The notes beneath the pieces were generated by a model, which worked only from the letters and a program-made list of their open reading frames with translations, was not told where the DNA came from and did no database searches. The translations under genes were made by a program, and so were the position numbers. 42,711 bases of DNA. Source: Rhodothermus sp. Lineage in GTDB: Bacteria > Bacteroidota > Rhodothermia > Rhodothermales > Rhodothermaceae. This document shows, in pieces, positions 1 through 11,660 of this stretch (positions are counted from its first letter, which is position 1; every line of letters starts with the position of its first letter). The stretch is from assembly GCA_015487635.1 (NCBI GenBank), contig WFPM01000144.1, positions 1 through 42,711 of the forward strand, written 5' to 3'.

Positions 1-591
1 CTGGTGGCCAATCCGGGCTGCTTCGCCACGGGGCTGGCGCTGGCGCTCTGGCCGCTGAGCCGACACCTTGAGACTGCTACGGTCGCCGTCACCGCCCTGA
101 CCGGCGCCTCGGGTTCCGGTACCCGACCGAAAGCCGCCACGCACTTTCCCGAACGGGACGGGAACGTCCGCGCCTACAAGGTGCTGGTCCATCAGCACCT
201 GCCCGAAGTGCAGCAGGTGGTCGGCCCCGGCCTGCGCATCGCGTTCGTACCGGCCTCAGGTCCATGGACACGCGGTATCTGGGGCACGGTGCACGTAACG
301 CTACCGGAGGGCATCACTGCCGGCGAGGTTGACGAATGGTATGCAACCGCCTACGATCAGGCTCCCTTCGTACGTCTGTGGCCCAACCAGCTTCCCGAAT
401 TGCGCTATGCCGTCCACACGCCGTTTTGCGACCTGGGCTGGATCGTACGCAATCGCGCGCTGGTCGTGGGCTTTGCGCTCGACAACCTGCTCAAAGGTGC
501 TGCCAGCCAGGCCATCCAGAACCTGAACCTGCTGCTGGGACTGCCGCAGACGGCCGGTCTGCTCCCTGTTTCTACCGAAACGGCCGTCTGA
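1..591 (+). CDS. argC: N-acetyl-gamma-glutamyl-phosphate reductase, 5'-truncated by window edge
   Basis: Frame open from base 1; VANPGCFATGLALAL contains the NPGC active-site motif; followed by argD, argF'-like and argB genes. Confidence 0.9.
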   Translation: MVANPGCFATGLALALWPLSRHLETATVAVTALTGASGSGTRPKAATHFPERDGNVRAYKVLVHQHLPEVQQVVGPGLRIAFVPASGPWTRGIWGTVHVTLPEGITAGEVDEWYATAYDQAPFVRLWPNQLPELRYAVHTPFCDLGWIVRNRALVVGFALDNLLKGAASQAIQNLNLLLGLPQTAGLLPVSTETAV

Positions 592-724
592 GCCGGCACC
601 GGGCCCCTATCCACCCGACTTTTTTCATGCTGAAATTCAAACAGACAGCGCAGGGGCACTCCCCGGGTTTGCCCGCAGGGTGAACGCAACAAGTAGAAAA
701 AAACCCACCAGGCTGCTTCGATAG

Positions 725-1891
725 ATGAACACGCAGGAAGTCATTCAACTGGAAGACACGTTTCAGATTCCGACCTACCGAAAATATCCGGTCGCGCTTG
801 TGCGCGGCGAAGGGTGCTACGTGTGGGATGCCGAAGGCCGCCGTTACCTGGATTTTTACGGCGGTCACTGCGTCACCCTGCTGGGACACTGCCCGCCGCG
901 CGTCGTCAGCGCGCTTCAGGAGCAGGCGGCCCGCCTGCTGTTCTACTCGAACGTGGTCTACAGCCCGGTGCGGGCACGGGCCGCCGCCCTGCTGGCCGAA
1001 ATGGCGCCCGAAGGACTGCGCCATGTGTTCTTCTGCAACTCGGGCACCGAGGCCAACGAGACGGCACTCAAGCTGGCCCGCGCCTGGACGGGCAGGCCCG
1101 GCCTGATCGCCCTGGAACGGGACTTTCACGGGCGCACGCTGGGCAGCCTGGCCGCCACCGAACCCATCGGCTACCGCAAGCCCTACCTGTCGGTGCTGCC
1201 CCCCACGCATTTTGTGCCGATGGGCGACCTGGAGGCCGTCGAGCGCCTGCTGACCCGGCACAACGACATCGCGGCCATCATCCTGGAGCCCATCCAGAGC
1301 ATGGCGGGCGTTTATGAGGCCCCGGTGGATTACTACCGGGAGCTGCGGCGGCTGTGCGACCGCCACGGTGTGGTGCTCATTTTCGACGAGGTGCAGACAG
1401 GCGTCGGCCGCACCGGCACTTTTTCCATTTCGGAGCAGTACGGCATCCGTCCGGATCTGATCACGCTGGCCAAAAGTCTGGGCTCGGGCGTGCCGGTGGG
1501 CGCCGTGCTGGTTTCCGATGCCATTGCTGCCCACGTCAAACCGGGCGACCAGGGCACCACGTTCGGCGGCGGTATGCTGGCCATGGCGGCCGTGACGGCC
1601 ACGCTCGAGACGATCCGGGACGAAGGGCTCATGGCGCGTGCGCCGGTCATCTTCGAACGTATCCGTCGGGGCGTGGCCGACCATGTGGTGGCGGTGCGGG
1701 GACGTGGCTGCCTGATCGGGCTGGAACTGGATCGCCCGGCGGCGCCGGTGCTGGCCCGACTGCGTGAGCAGGGCGTGCTCGCCGGAAGCGCCAGTCACCC
1801 GAACGTCATCCGGCTCATGCCCCCGCTCAACACGCCGGACGACGCCCTCGACGCCTTCCTCGAAACGTTCCTGCAAATCCTTGCCAACTAG
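725..1891 (+). CDS. argD: Acetylornithine/succinylornithine aminotransferase (class III, PLP)
   Basis: 388 aa; FCNSGTEANETALKLAR, IFDEVQTGVGRTG, TLAKSLGSGVPVGA motifs; arginine cluster context. Confidence 0.92.
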   Translation: MNTQEVIQLEDTFQIPTYRKYPVALVRGEGCYVWDAEGRRYLDFYGGHCVTLLGHCPPRVVSALQEQAARLLFYSNVVYSPVRARAAALLAEMAPEGLRHVFFCNSGTEANETALKLARAWTGRPGLIALERDFHGRTLGSLAATEPIGYRKPYLSVLPPTHFVPMGDLEAVERLLTRHNDIAAIILEPIQSMAGVYEAPVDYYRELRRLCDRHGVVLIFDEVQTGVGRTGTFSISEQYGIRPDLITLAKSLGSGVPVGAVLVSDAIAAHVKPGDQGTTFGGGMLAMAAVTATLETIRDEGLMARAPVIFERIRRGVADHVVAVRGRGCLIGLELDRPAAPVLARLREQGVLAGSASHPNVIRLMPPLNTPDDALDAFLETFLQILAN

Positions 1892-1911
1892 CCAGAAACC
1901 CCGACGGTCTG

Positions 1912-2955
1912 ATGGAAGAACTTCCGCCTCCCCGGCATCTGATCGACTGGCAATACATCGACGAGGAGACCTGGCAACGCTGCCTGACGCGCACGCTGGA
2001 GCACTATCGCCAGGGGAAACATGCCTGGAGTCAGGCGGCCCGTCATCGAAGCCTCGGACTACTGTTTTTTAATCCCTCACTGCGCACACGCACGTCCATG
2101 GAGCTGGCGGCCGTGCATCTCGGCGCCCATGCCACCACGCTGGTGGCTGGCCAGGGCACCTGGCAGATCGAGTGGCGCGACGGCGCGGTCATGGACGGTG
2201 CGGCCGCCGAGCACATCCGCGAGGCCATCGGTGTGCTCTCGGAGTACTACGATGCGCTGGGTGTACGCATCTTCGCCTCGCAGACCGACTACGTGCAGGA
2301 TCGCGATGAGGTGCTGCTCCGGGCGATCGTCCGCGCCGCCACGGTGCCGGTCATCAACCTGGAGTCGGCCTTCTACCATCCATGCCAGGCGCTGGCCGAT
2401 GCCGCCACCATCCTGGAGCACCTGGGCGGCACCGTGCAGGGCCGCCGCTTCGTGCTGAGCTGGGCCTACCATCCGCGCCCGTTGCCGATGGCCGTTCCCA
2501 ACTCGGCGCTGCTGATGGCCGCCCGTCTGGGTATGGAGGTCGTCGTAGCCCATCCACCGGGTTTCGAGCTGGACGAAGGTGTCATGGCGCGGGCGCAGGC
2601 CGACGCCGCCGCCCATGGCGGACGCGTGACGGTGGTGCACGACCAGGCCGAAGCGTTTGCAGGAGCCGAGATCATCTATGCCAAGTCGTGGGGCAGCCGG
2701 CTATGCTACACCGCACCCGACGACGAGGCGGCGCTGCGGGCCCGGTACCGCCACTGGCGGGTCACGCCCGAGCTGATGGCCCGCACGCGCCAGGCCGCTT
2801 TCATGCACTGCCTGCCCGTCCGCCGCAACGTGGTGGTGGACGATGCCGTGCTCGACGGTCCCCGGGCCATTCACCTGAAGCAGGCCGCCTTTCGGCTCTA
2901 TGCCCAGAAAGCCATCCTGGAGTACGTGTGGCACCTGCCTCCCTTCGACTCATGA
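1912..2955 (+). CDS. N-acetylornithine / N-succinylornithine carbamoyltransferase (ArgF'-type)
   Basis: 347 aa; carbamoyl-P motif FFNPSLRTRTS, HCLPVRRNVVVDD; located between argD and argB. Confidence 0.85.
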   Translation: MEELPPPRHLIDWQYIDEETWQRCLTRTLEHYRQGKHAWSQAARHRSLGLLFFNPSLRTRTSMELAAVHLGAHATTLVAGQGTWQIEWRDGAVMDGAAAEHIREAIGVLSEYYDALGVRIFASQTDYVQDRDEVLLRAIVRAATVPVINLESAFYHPCQALADAATILEHLGGTVQGRRFVLSWAYHPRPLPMAVPNSALLMAARLGMEVVVAHPPGFELDEGVMARAQADAAAHGGRVTVVHDQAEAFAGAEIIYAKSWGSRLCYTAPDDEAALRARYRHWRVTPELMARTRQAAFMHCLPVRRNVVVDDAVLDGPRAIHLKQAAFRLYAQKAILEYVWHLPPFDS

Positions 2956-3737
2956 GTACCCGCCCGATCGTGGTCAAAATCGGCGGCACCCTGCTCGAAG
3001 CGTCCGAAGCACTCGACGCCTTCTGGGAAGGCGTCGCCGACCTGCGCAGGCAGGCGCCCGTCGTAGTCGTGCACGGCGGCGGCCCACAGGCCACGGCGCT
3101 GGCCCGTCGGCTCGGTCATCAGCCCCGTATCGTGCAGGGCCGCCGCGTGACCACCGAACTGGACCTGCAGATTCTCCAGTGGGCGCTGCGCGGCGAACTG
3201 AACCTGCGCCTGGTGGCCGCCGCCCTGCAACGTGGCCTCCCGGCCGTCGGGCTGGCGGCCGCCGACGGCGGCACGCTGCGCGTGCGTCGCCGCCCACCCT
3301 GGACGATCGAAGGCGAAACGGTGGACTTTGGTTTTGTCGGCGACGTGGAGCGCGTCGAGCCGGCGTTGCTGCAGCACCTGCTGGAAGGCGGTTATGTACC
3401 TGTGGTGGCGCCGGTCGGCATCGACGACGAAGGGCAGCTCTACAACGTGAACGCCGACACGGTGGCCTGCGCGCTGGCCGAGGCGCTCCAGGCCCATACC
3501 TTTCTGCTCGTAACCGAGACCGGTGGCGTGCGTCGCGACCCGGACGATCCGGCGAGCCTCCTCCCCTGCTGCGACCGGGTCACCCTCGAGGCCGGGTTGC
3601 GCGACGGCTGGATCGGCGGCGGCATGCGCGTCAAGCTGGAGGTGGCCTTTCAGGCCCGGGATCGGGGTATTCCTGAGGTGTACATCCTGGCCCCCGACGA
3701 CCTGCGCACGCGTAGCCGGGCCACCCGCGTGGTATGA
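2952..3737 (+). CDS. argB: Acetylglutamate kinase
   Basis: MSTRPIVVKIGGTLLEA..VVVHGGGPQATALARRLG; ATGA overlap with the preceding gene (start inside the longer listed ORF). Confidence 0.92.
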   Translation: MSTRPIVVKIGGTLLEASEALDAFWEGVADLRRQAPVVVVHGGGPQATALARRLGHQPRIVQGRRVTTELDLQILQWALRGELNLRLVAAALQRGLPAVGLAAADGGTLRVRRRPPWTIEGETVDFGFVGDVERVEPALLQHLLEGGYVPVVAPVGIDDEGQLYNVNADTVACALAEALQAHTFLLVTETGGVRRDPDDPASLLPCCDRVTLEAGLRDGWIGGGMRVKLEVAFQARDRGIPEVYILAPDDLRTRSRATRVV

Positions 3738-3739
3738 GG

Positions 3740-5200
3740 TCAGGGCCGCGCCCAGACGGGCACCACCCCGGGTTGCACGCCCAGTACCACCGGCAGCAGC
3801 ATAAAGGCCAGCAGCGTCAACAACCCGATAAACAGCAGATTCAGCCAGAAGCCGGCCCGCACCATCTCGCCCATGGAAATATGCCCGGTGCTGTAAACGA
3901 CGGCGTTGGGCGGCGTGGCGACCGGCAGCATGAAAGCACAACTGGCCCCCAGCGTGGCTGACACGGCCAGCAGCAACGGGTTCTGCCCCAGCCCGACGGC
4001 CGCCGAGGCCAGCACCGGCAGGAAAGCGGCCGTCACGGCCGTATTGCTGGTGATCTCGGTCAGAAAGACGATGGTCCCCGTGGCCAGCAGTACGATCAAA
4101 AGCGGCGGCCACCCGGCCAGGCTGCCCACCTGCTGGCCGATCCAGCGCGCCAGCCCTGTATCGGTGATCGCGTCGGCCATACTGAGCCCGCCGCCAAAAA
4201 GCAGCAGGATACCCCACGGCAGGTGCCGGGCCGACGCCCAGTCGAGCAGTCGCTGTCCCTGACCGGCCGGCAGCAGAAACAGCACCAGCGCCGCCCCTAT
4301 GGCGACGCCCGCATCCGAAAGCCCCGGCACCCAGCGGCTCAGCAGCGGCCGTCCGATCCACAGCAGCGCCGTCACGGCAAAGATCCAGGCCACACGTCGC
4401 TCGGCCGGCTGCACCGGTCCCAGTGCTTTCAGCTCCGCCTGAATCAGCTTCCCGGCTTCCACCTGAAGCTGCCGCCCCTCCGGAAACAGCCCGTAGACCA
4501 GCAGCAAATAGGTTGCCAGTAGCCCCACGGCTACGATCGGAAGTCCCAGCAGCAGCCAGGCGGCAAAGCTCAGCTCGTAGCCGTAGGTCTCGCTCAGGAA
4601 ACCTGCCAGTAGCGCGTTGGGCGGGGTGCCGATAAGCGTGCCCATGCCGCCGATGTTGCAGCCATAGGCGATGCTGAGCACCAGCGCCGCCTCGAAGGCC
4701 CGGAGTGTCGGCTGTCCGGTCGCCTGCTCTTCCAGCAGCTCCAGCACCGACAGCGCAATCGGCAGCATCATCAGCGCCGTGGCCGTGTTGCTGACCCAGA
4801 GACTGAGGAACGCGCCGGCCAGCAGAAACCCCAGCACCAGCCGCGCCGGCCGTGTTCCAATGCGCCGGATGATGTGCAGCGCCAGCCGCCGGTGCAACCG
4901 CCAGCGCTGCATGGCCTGCGCCAGCAGAAAGCCTCCCATGAACAGGAAAATGATCGGATGGGCATAGGGGGCCGTCGCTTCGCCGATCGACCGCACGCTC
5001 AGCACCGGAAACAGCACGATCGGCAGCAGCGCCGTGGCCGGAATCGGAATGGCCTCGGAGATCCACCAGACGGCCATCCAGAGGCTGACGGCCGCCACGC
5101 GCCAGGCCGCTACCGAAAGCGCCTCCGGCTGCGGCACCAGCCAGAAGCTCAGAAAAACCAGCGGGCCCAGCCAGAATCCCAGTCGTTGCCGGCGGGTCAT
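3740..5200 (-). CDS. SLC13/DASS family sodium:anion (dicarboxylate/sulfate) symporter
   Basis: 486 aa, multiple TM helices; WWISEAIPIPATALLPIVLFPVL, LFMGGFLLAQAMQRW, ITSNTAVTAAFLPVLA motifs. Confidence 0.88.
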   Translation of the reverse strand: MTRRQRLGFWLGPLVFLSFWLVPQPEALSVAAWRVAAVSLWMAVWWISEAIPIPATALLPIVLFPVLSVRSIGEATAPYAHPIIFLFMGGFLLAQAMQRWRLHRRLALHIIRRIGTRPARLVLGFLLAGAFLSLWVSNTATALMMLPIALSVLELLEEQATGQPTLRAFEAALVLSIAYGCNIGGMGTLIGTPPNALLAGFLSETYGYELSFAAWLLLGLPIVAVGLLATYLLLVYGLFPEGRQLQVEAGKLIQAELKALGPVQPAERRVAWIFAVTALLWIGRPLLSRWVPGLSDAGVAIGAALVLFLLPAGQGQRLLDWASARHLPWGILLLFGGGLSMADAITDTGLARWIGQQVGSLAGWPPLLIVLLATGTIVFLTEITSNTAVTAAFLPVLASAAVGLGQNPLLLAVSATLGASCAFMLPVATPPNAVVYSTGHISMGEMVRAGFWLNLLFIGLLTLLAFMLLPVVLGVQPGVVPVWARP

Positions 5201-5320
5201 TTCAGTGCCCTCGCTGTGTTAACCAGTACAGCAGCCATGGGACGTTGAAAGCATGCGTCCAGCCAAAAGTGTGCACAAGCCAGTTTTTCATGCTGCAGGT
5301 ACTGGCCATTTTTGCTCGCG

Positions 5321-6637
5321 CTACTGTCGCAGGCCGACCTGCACGTCCATCACGTTCGTGTGCGTGGGGCCGGTAAACAGCAGTTGATCGAGCGCCTTAA
5401 AGAAGGTGTAGGCGTCGTTGTTGTCGAGGTAGGCCTGCGGATCCATGCCGCAGGTGCGGGCCCGGGAGGCCGTGTCGGGCGTGGCCCAGGCGCCGGCCGC
5501 ATCGGTGGGGCCGTCGCGGCCGTCGGTCCCGCCACTGAGCAGCACGGCCTCGGCCTCCCAGCCGTCCATGGCGAGTGCGGCCGCCAGGGCCAACTCCTGG
5601 TTGCGTCCGCCCCGTCCGCTGCCCCGCACGGTTACGGTGGTCTCTCCTCCCCAGAGCAGGCATACCGGTCGGTCTTCACGCCCCTCGCGCAACGCCGTCA
5701 CCAGACGCACGGCCACTTCTCGCGCCTCGCCGGTCAGCCGATCTGTTACGATGCGCACCGAATAGCCACGCTGTCGGGCTTCGTCGGCAGCTGCTTCGAG
5801 CGCCCGCCGGTTCGTACCGATCAGGCGCGTTACGACCCGGGCAAACCGGGGATCGGCCGGCTTGGGGGTCTCCAGCGACGGATCGGTGACGCCGGCTTCC
5901 AGGCGCACGCGCACCGACGCGGGTACCCGGTGCCACAGGTCGTAGCGTCGCAGCACGGCGATGGCCTCGGCAAACGTAGTGGGATCCGGCACGGTCGGTC
6001 CGCTAGCAATGACCGACAGATCGTCGCCCACGACGTCGGAGATGACCAGCGCCAGCACGTCGGCCGGCGCGGCCGCCTGCGCCAGGCGCCCGCCGCCGAT
6101 GCGCGACAGGTGCTTGCGCACCGTGTTGATCTGATGGATGTCGGCACCGCTTTCGAGCAACAGCCGAAACGTGCACTGCGCATCGGCCAGCGTCACCGGC
6201 GGCTCGAAGTCCGCGCACAGCGACGAGCCGCCCCCGGAGATGAGCACCAGCAGCAGGTCATGGTCCGCGCACGCCTCGGCCAGCGAGAGGATGTGTCGGG
6301 CCGCCCGTACGCTGTGTTCGTCCGGCACGGGATGCCCGGCCTCCAGCACCTCGATGCGTCGGGGTGGCGGGCAATGGGGCGGAGGCGTCTGCGTGTGGCC
6401 ATGCGGGACCACCACCGCGCCTTCGGCGACCCGCTCGCCCAGCTGCTGTTCGACCATGCCAGCCATGGCCATGGCGGCCTTGCCCATGCCGGCCACCACC
6501 ACGCGCCGATACTGGTCCAGCGATTTCGGGGCCCAGGTGGTCCAGGGCGTCTGCGTGAGCAAAACGTCGGCCTGTGCGCCGCGCACGGCTGCCCGGAAGA
6601 TGGCCTGCGCGTCGGCTACAAGGTCTGGATGACTCAT
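5321..6637 (-). CDS. Glycerate 2-kinase (GckA/MOFRL family)
   Basis: 438 aa; VAGMGKAAMAMAGMVEQQLG, LISGGGSSLCADFEPPVTL, GGTDGRDGPTDAAGAW motifs. Confidence 0.9.
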   Translation of the reverse strand: MSHPDLVADAQAIFRAAVRGAQADVLLTQTPWTTWAPKSLDQYRRVVVAGMGKAAMAMAGMVEQQLGERVAEGAVVVPHGHTQTPPPHCPPPRRIEVLEAGHPVPDEHSVRAARHILSLAEACADHDLLLVLISGGGSSLCADFEPPVTLADAQCTFRLLLESGADIHQINTVRKHLSRIGGGRLAQAAAPADVLALVISDVVGDDLSVIASGPTVPDPTTFAEAIAVLRRYDLWHRVPASVRVRLEAGVTDPSLETPKPADPRFARVVTRLIGTNRRALEAAADEARQRGYSVRIVTDRLTGEAREVAVRLVTALREGREDRPVCLLWGGETTVTVRGSGRGGRNQELALAAALAMDGWEAEAVLLSGGTDGRDGPTDAAGAWATPDTASRARTCGMDPQAYLDNNDAYTFFKALDQLLFTGPTHTNVMDVQVGLRQ

Positions 6638-6642
6638 GCGGC

Positions 6643-7194
6643 TTACTCGGTTGCGGCGTGATCTCCCAGGAAATGCGCCAGCTGCGTGGCCCGCGCCTCG
6701 GCCGCCTGCAGCACGTCCTCCAGCAGGCGACGCGTGCCGTGCTCGTTTAATTCCAGCGCCAGCGCAATGCTACCCCGAAGCTGAATGCACAGCTCCCGTT
6801 CGGCCCGCAGGTCGTGCTGCAGCATGGCCGCTACTGCATAGACGCCCTCCGGCTCGTGCGTCAGAAACGAGCGCCTGATCAGCTCCTCCGGGTGACAGGT
6901 GGGCACGCCGCCCAGCAATGTGATCCGCTCGGCAATGCGATCCAGGCTCGCGTGCACCTGCTCGTAGCACTCCTGAAAGAAGCGGTGCAGTTCCATGTAG
7001 TTTTCTCCCTCGACCAGCCAGTGATGCTTGTGATACTGGTGATAGAGCACCCAGAGCGAAGCCTGGAAGGCGTCCAGATGCGGGAGCAATTGCTCGACCA
7101 CCGGTCGGGGCAGTCCCACCGTGTTCATGCGCACCTTCGTGCGCAGCCGCGCCGGCTCACCAAAGACCTGCGGTAGTTTTTCAACCCCTTGCAT
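6643..7194 (-). CDS. dps: Dps/ferritin-like DNA-binding stress protein
   Basis: 183 aa; YHQYHKHHWLVEGENYMELHRFFQECYEQ matches the Dps ferroxidase-type motif. Confidence 0.82.
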   Translation of the reverse strand: MQGVEKLPQVFGEPARLRTKVRMNTVGLPRPVVEQLLPHLDAFQASLWVLYHQYHKHHWLVEGENYMELHRFFQECYEQVHASLDRIAERITLLGGVPTCHPEELIRRSFLTHEPEGVYAVAAMLQHDLRAERELCIQLRGSIALALELNEHGTRRLLEDVLQAAEARATQLAHFLGDHAATE

Positions 7195-7450
7195 GGCATA
7201 TTCATCTGCTTCAGGAATTTAATCGACAGGGCTCCAGATTTCGTCGGATTCCTTCAGGAGTACCGACTCCGTTTCTGGCCACCGAAAGAAATAGAATTTC
7301 ACGGGTTATCTCGCTTTTGATGATGATTCTGTCCATTTTCTGTCGCCCGGTTGACAACGGACGATAGAAGTCTATCTTATGGCGAAAAGTTGCCGGAAGG
7401 CACCGAGTTTTTAATATCTGTAACACGAGAACGCTTTCCAAGGGGGTCCC

Positions 7451-10129
<2,679 letters not shown>

Positions 10130-10154
10130 TTGTCTCAGACAGCAGGCCATCACG

Positions 10155-10190
10155 AAAGGCCGCCGGTTGTCTACCAGCGGCCTTTTTTCT
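10155..10190 (+). terminator. Intrinsic terminator after ppdK
   Basis: AAAGGCCGC-(loop)-GCGGCCTTTTTTCT stem with T tract, shortly after the ppdK stop. Confidence 0.8.
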
Positions 10191-10411
10191 TTGAAATCCC
10201 GACAACTTCCGTACAGGATATTTTGCAAGACGAATAAGCGGTGCGGTGATCCGGCGAGACCTGCTCCATTTAAGCTCAGGGTACCGGCAGCCTTTCATTA
10301 CCGATAAATCCTTACTGATCCGGTCCTGTGTTTTCAACAACAATCTTTCTTGGGCGCCCTTTCATTGTTAAATTACCTACGTAATCATACGTACCAAGCT
10401 TCTCGAAAAAG

Positions 10412-10912
10412 ATGGGCCCTATGCAAAAGAAGCTGCCTTCTATTCTGCTTGGTGGCGCCGTTCTGGCCGTCGCCCATACCCTTCTCTATGTCCTGCTGGC
10501 GCATTTCATGCTGCAGCAATCTCCCATGATGCTGCTTGTAAGTTGCCTGAGCTGCTTCATCAGTCCGACAGCGGGCTTGCTGGCCGTCTGGCACTACGTG
10601 GAGACGCATCAGGTGACCATTCCGGGCAGGCAGGGCGCAGGTCTGGGATTTCTGGCCGGTGTCACAGCGGTCATTCTCAGCGACCTTCTATCCGGCCTGT
10701 TGAACTGGATGGGCCTGCTCCCGGACATCAGGGAGCTCGTTGGAACTGGCAGGCCGGCTTTCAACCCGAGCTGGTATCTCAAAGTGTTCGCTCAGGTGGT
10801 CACCATTGCTCTATACGGACTGTTCGGGTTGATCGGCGGGGTCCTTGGCGCTGCCTTCTTCAAGAAGGGATCATCGCAAACGGATACCTCCCTGAAGTCG
10901 GATGTCACTTAA
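10412..10912 (+). CDS. Hypothetical integral membrane protein
   Basis: 166 aa ORF with about four hydrophobic segments. Confidence 0.6.
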   Translation: MGPMQKKLPSILLGGAVLAVAHTLLYVLLAHFMLQQSPMMLLVSCLSCFISPTAGLLAVWHYVETHQVTIPGRQGAGLGFLAGVTAVILSDLLSGLLNWMGLLPDIRELVGTGRPAFNPSWYLKVFAQVVTIALYGLFGLIGGVLGAAFFKKGSSQTDTSLKSDVT

Positions 10913-11460
10913 TCCATACCGGACAGGCCGTGCTCAGGGCGGGTGGATCCATGCGATCAGGACGCGGCTTCCCGGGTGATATTCCGGGGGCATCCAGGCC
11001 CCCAGAAGCCTCACTGGCCAACATGCGCCCCCCCGCACGGTCGCCTATGCGGCTGTGCTTTCCCATGGCGACCCACACCAAAGTGATATGTGTTTGCTAA
11101 TCTACGGGTACATGAGGATGCCCCCCATACGCCCGACAATGTGTCCCAGGCACAACAGTTTGAACGCTGCCGTCCGCCGCTCCAAGATGGGAAGAATGTG
11201 GTCTGTCCGGGAGGGCGTACCACCGTTGTGCCCGTGCTTTCCGCCCGGAAAATGAGCGGCGCCAACCGCCCCGCCGGCTTCCCGCACGTCGGCGCGGAAC
11301 GCACCAGCTTGGGCCCTCCCCTTTCCCCCCTCCCTGCCAGGGGGAAGTACAAGGAAAAAACACTGGCGGTGGTGCTGACGCACATGCCCCGCCAAACGTC
11401 GGTCCGCAGAGCTAAGCGCCTGCGTTGAATCCAGCACCGCACCGGCCTTTACGAACACGC

Positions 11461-11507
11461 TCCCCCCTGCCAGGGGGAGCTGCCGCGAAGCGGCGGTGGG
11501 GGTTCAC
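11461..11507. repeat. REP-like hairpin element (unit 1)
   Basis: TCCCCCCTGCCAGGGGGAGCTGCCGCGAAGCGGCGGTGGGGGTTCAC: two nested inverted repeats. Confidence 0.55.
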
Positions 11508-11512
11508 AAAAA

Positions 11513-11558
11513 TGCCTCCTTCCAGGGGGAGCGGGCCCGAAGGGCCCGAGGGGGTGTT
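11513..11558. repeat. REP-like hairpin element (unit 2)
   Basis: GCCTCCTTCCAGGGGGAGCGGGCCCGAAGGGCCCGAGGGGGTGTTC: same architecture as unit 1 with a different central hairpin. Confidence 0.5.
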
Positions 11559-11660
11559 CGTTCAGGGAAAGTTGGTATCCGGTTTCACGGCCCGAGCAAA
11601 ATGAGCAGACACGTCAGTCTGTCCCTACCATACGGGTAAAAAACGGCCAGACGTTTCGGT

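Noticed and set aside
572-1876. 434-aa minus-strand ORF antisense to argD
   Set aside because: Shadow ORF
2898-5066. 722-aa minus-strand ORF overlapping argB and the SLC13 gene
   Set aside because: Out of frame with the real transporter and antisense to argB; compositionally biased
11011-11458. Several overlapping ORFs of 60-143 aa in the ppdK-topA interval
   Set aside because: Overlap in several frames across REP-like sequence, no recognisable domains
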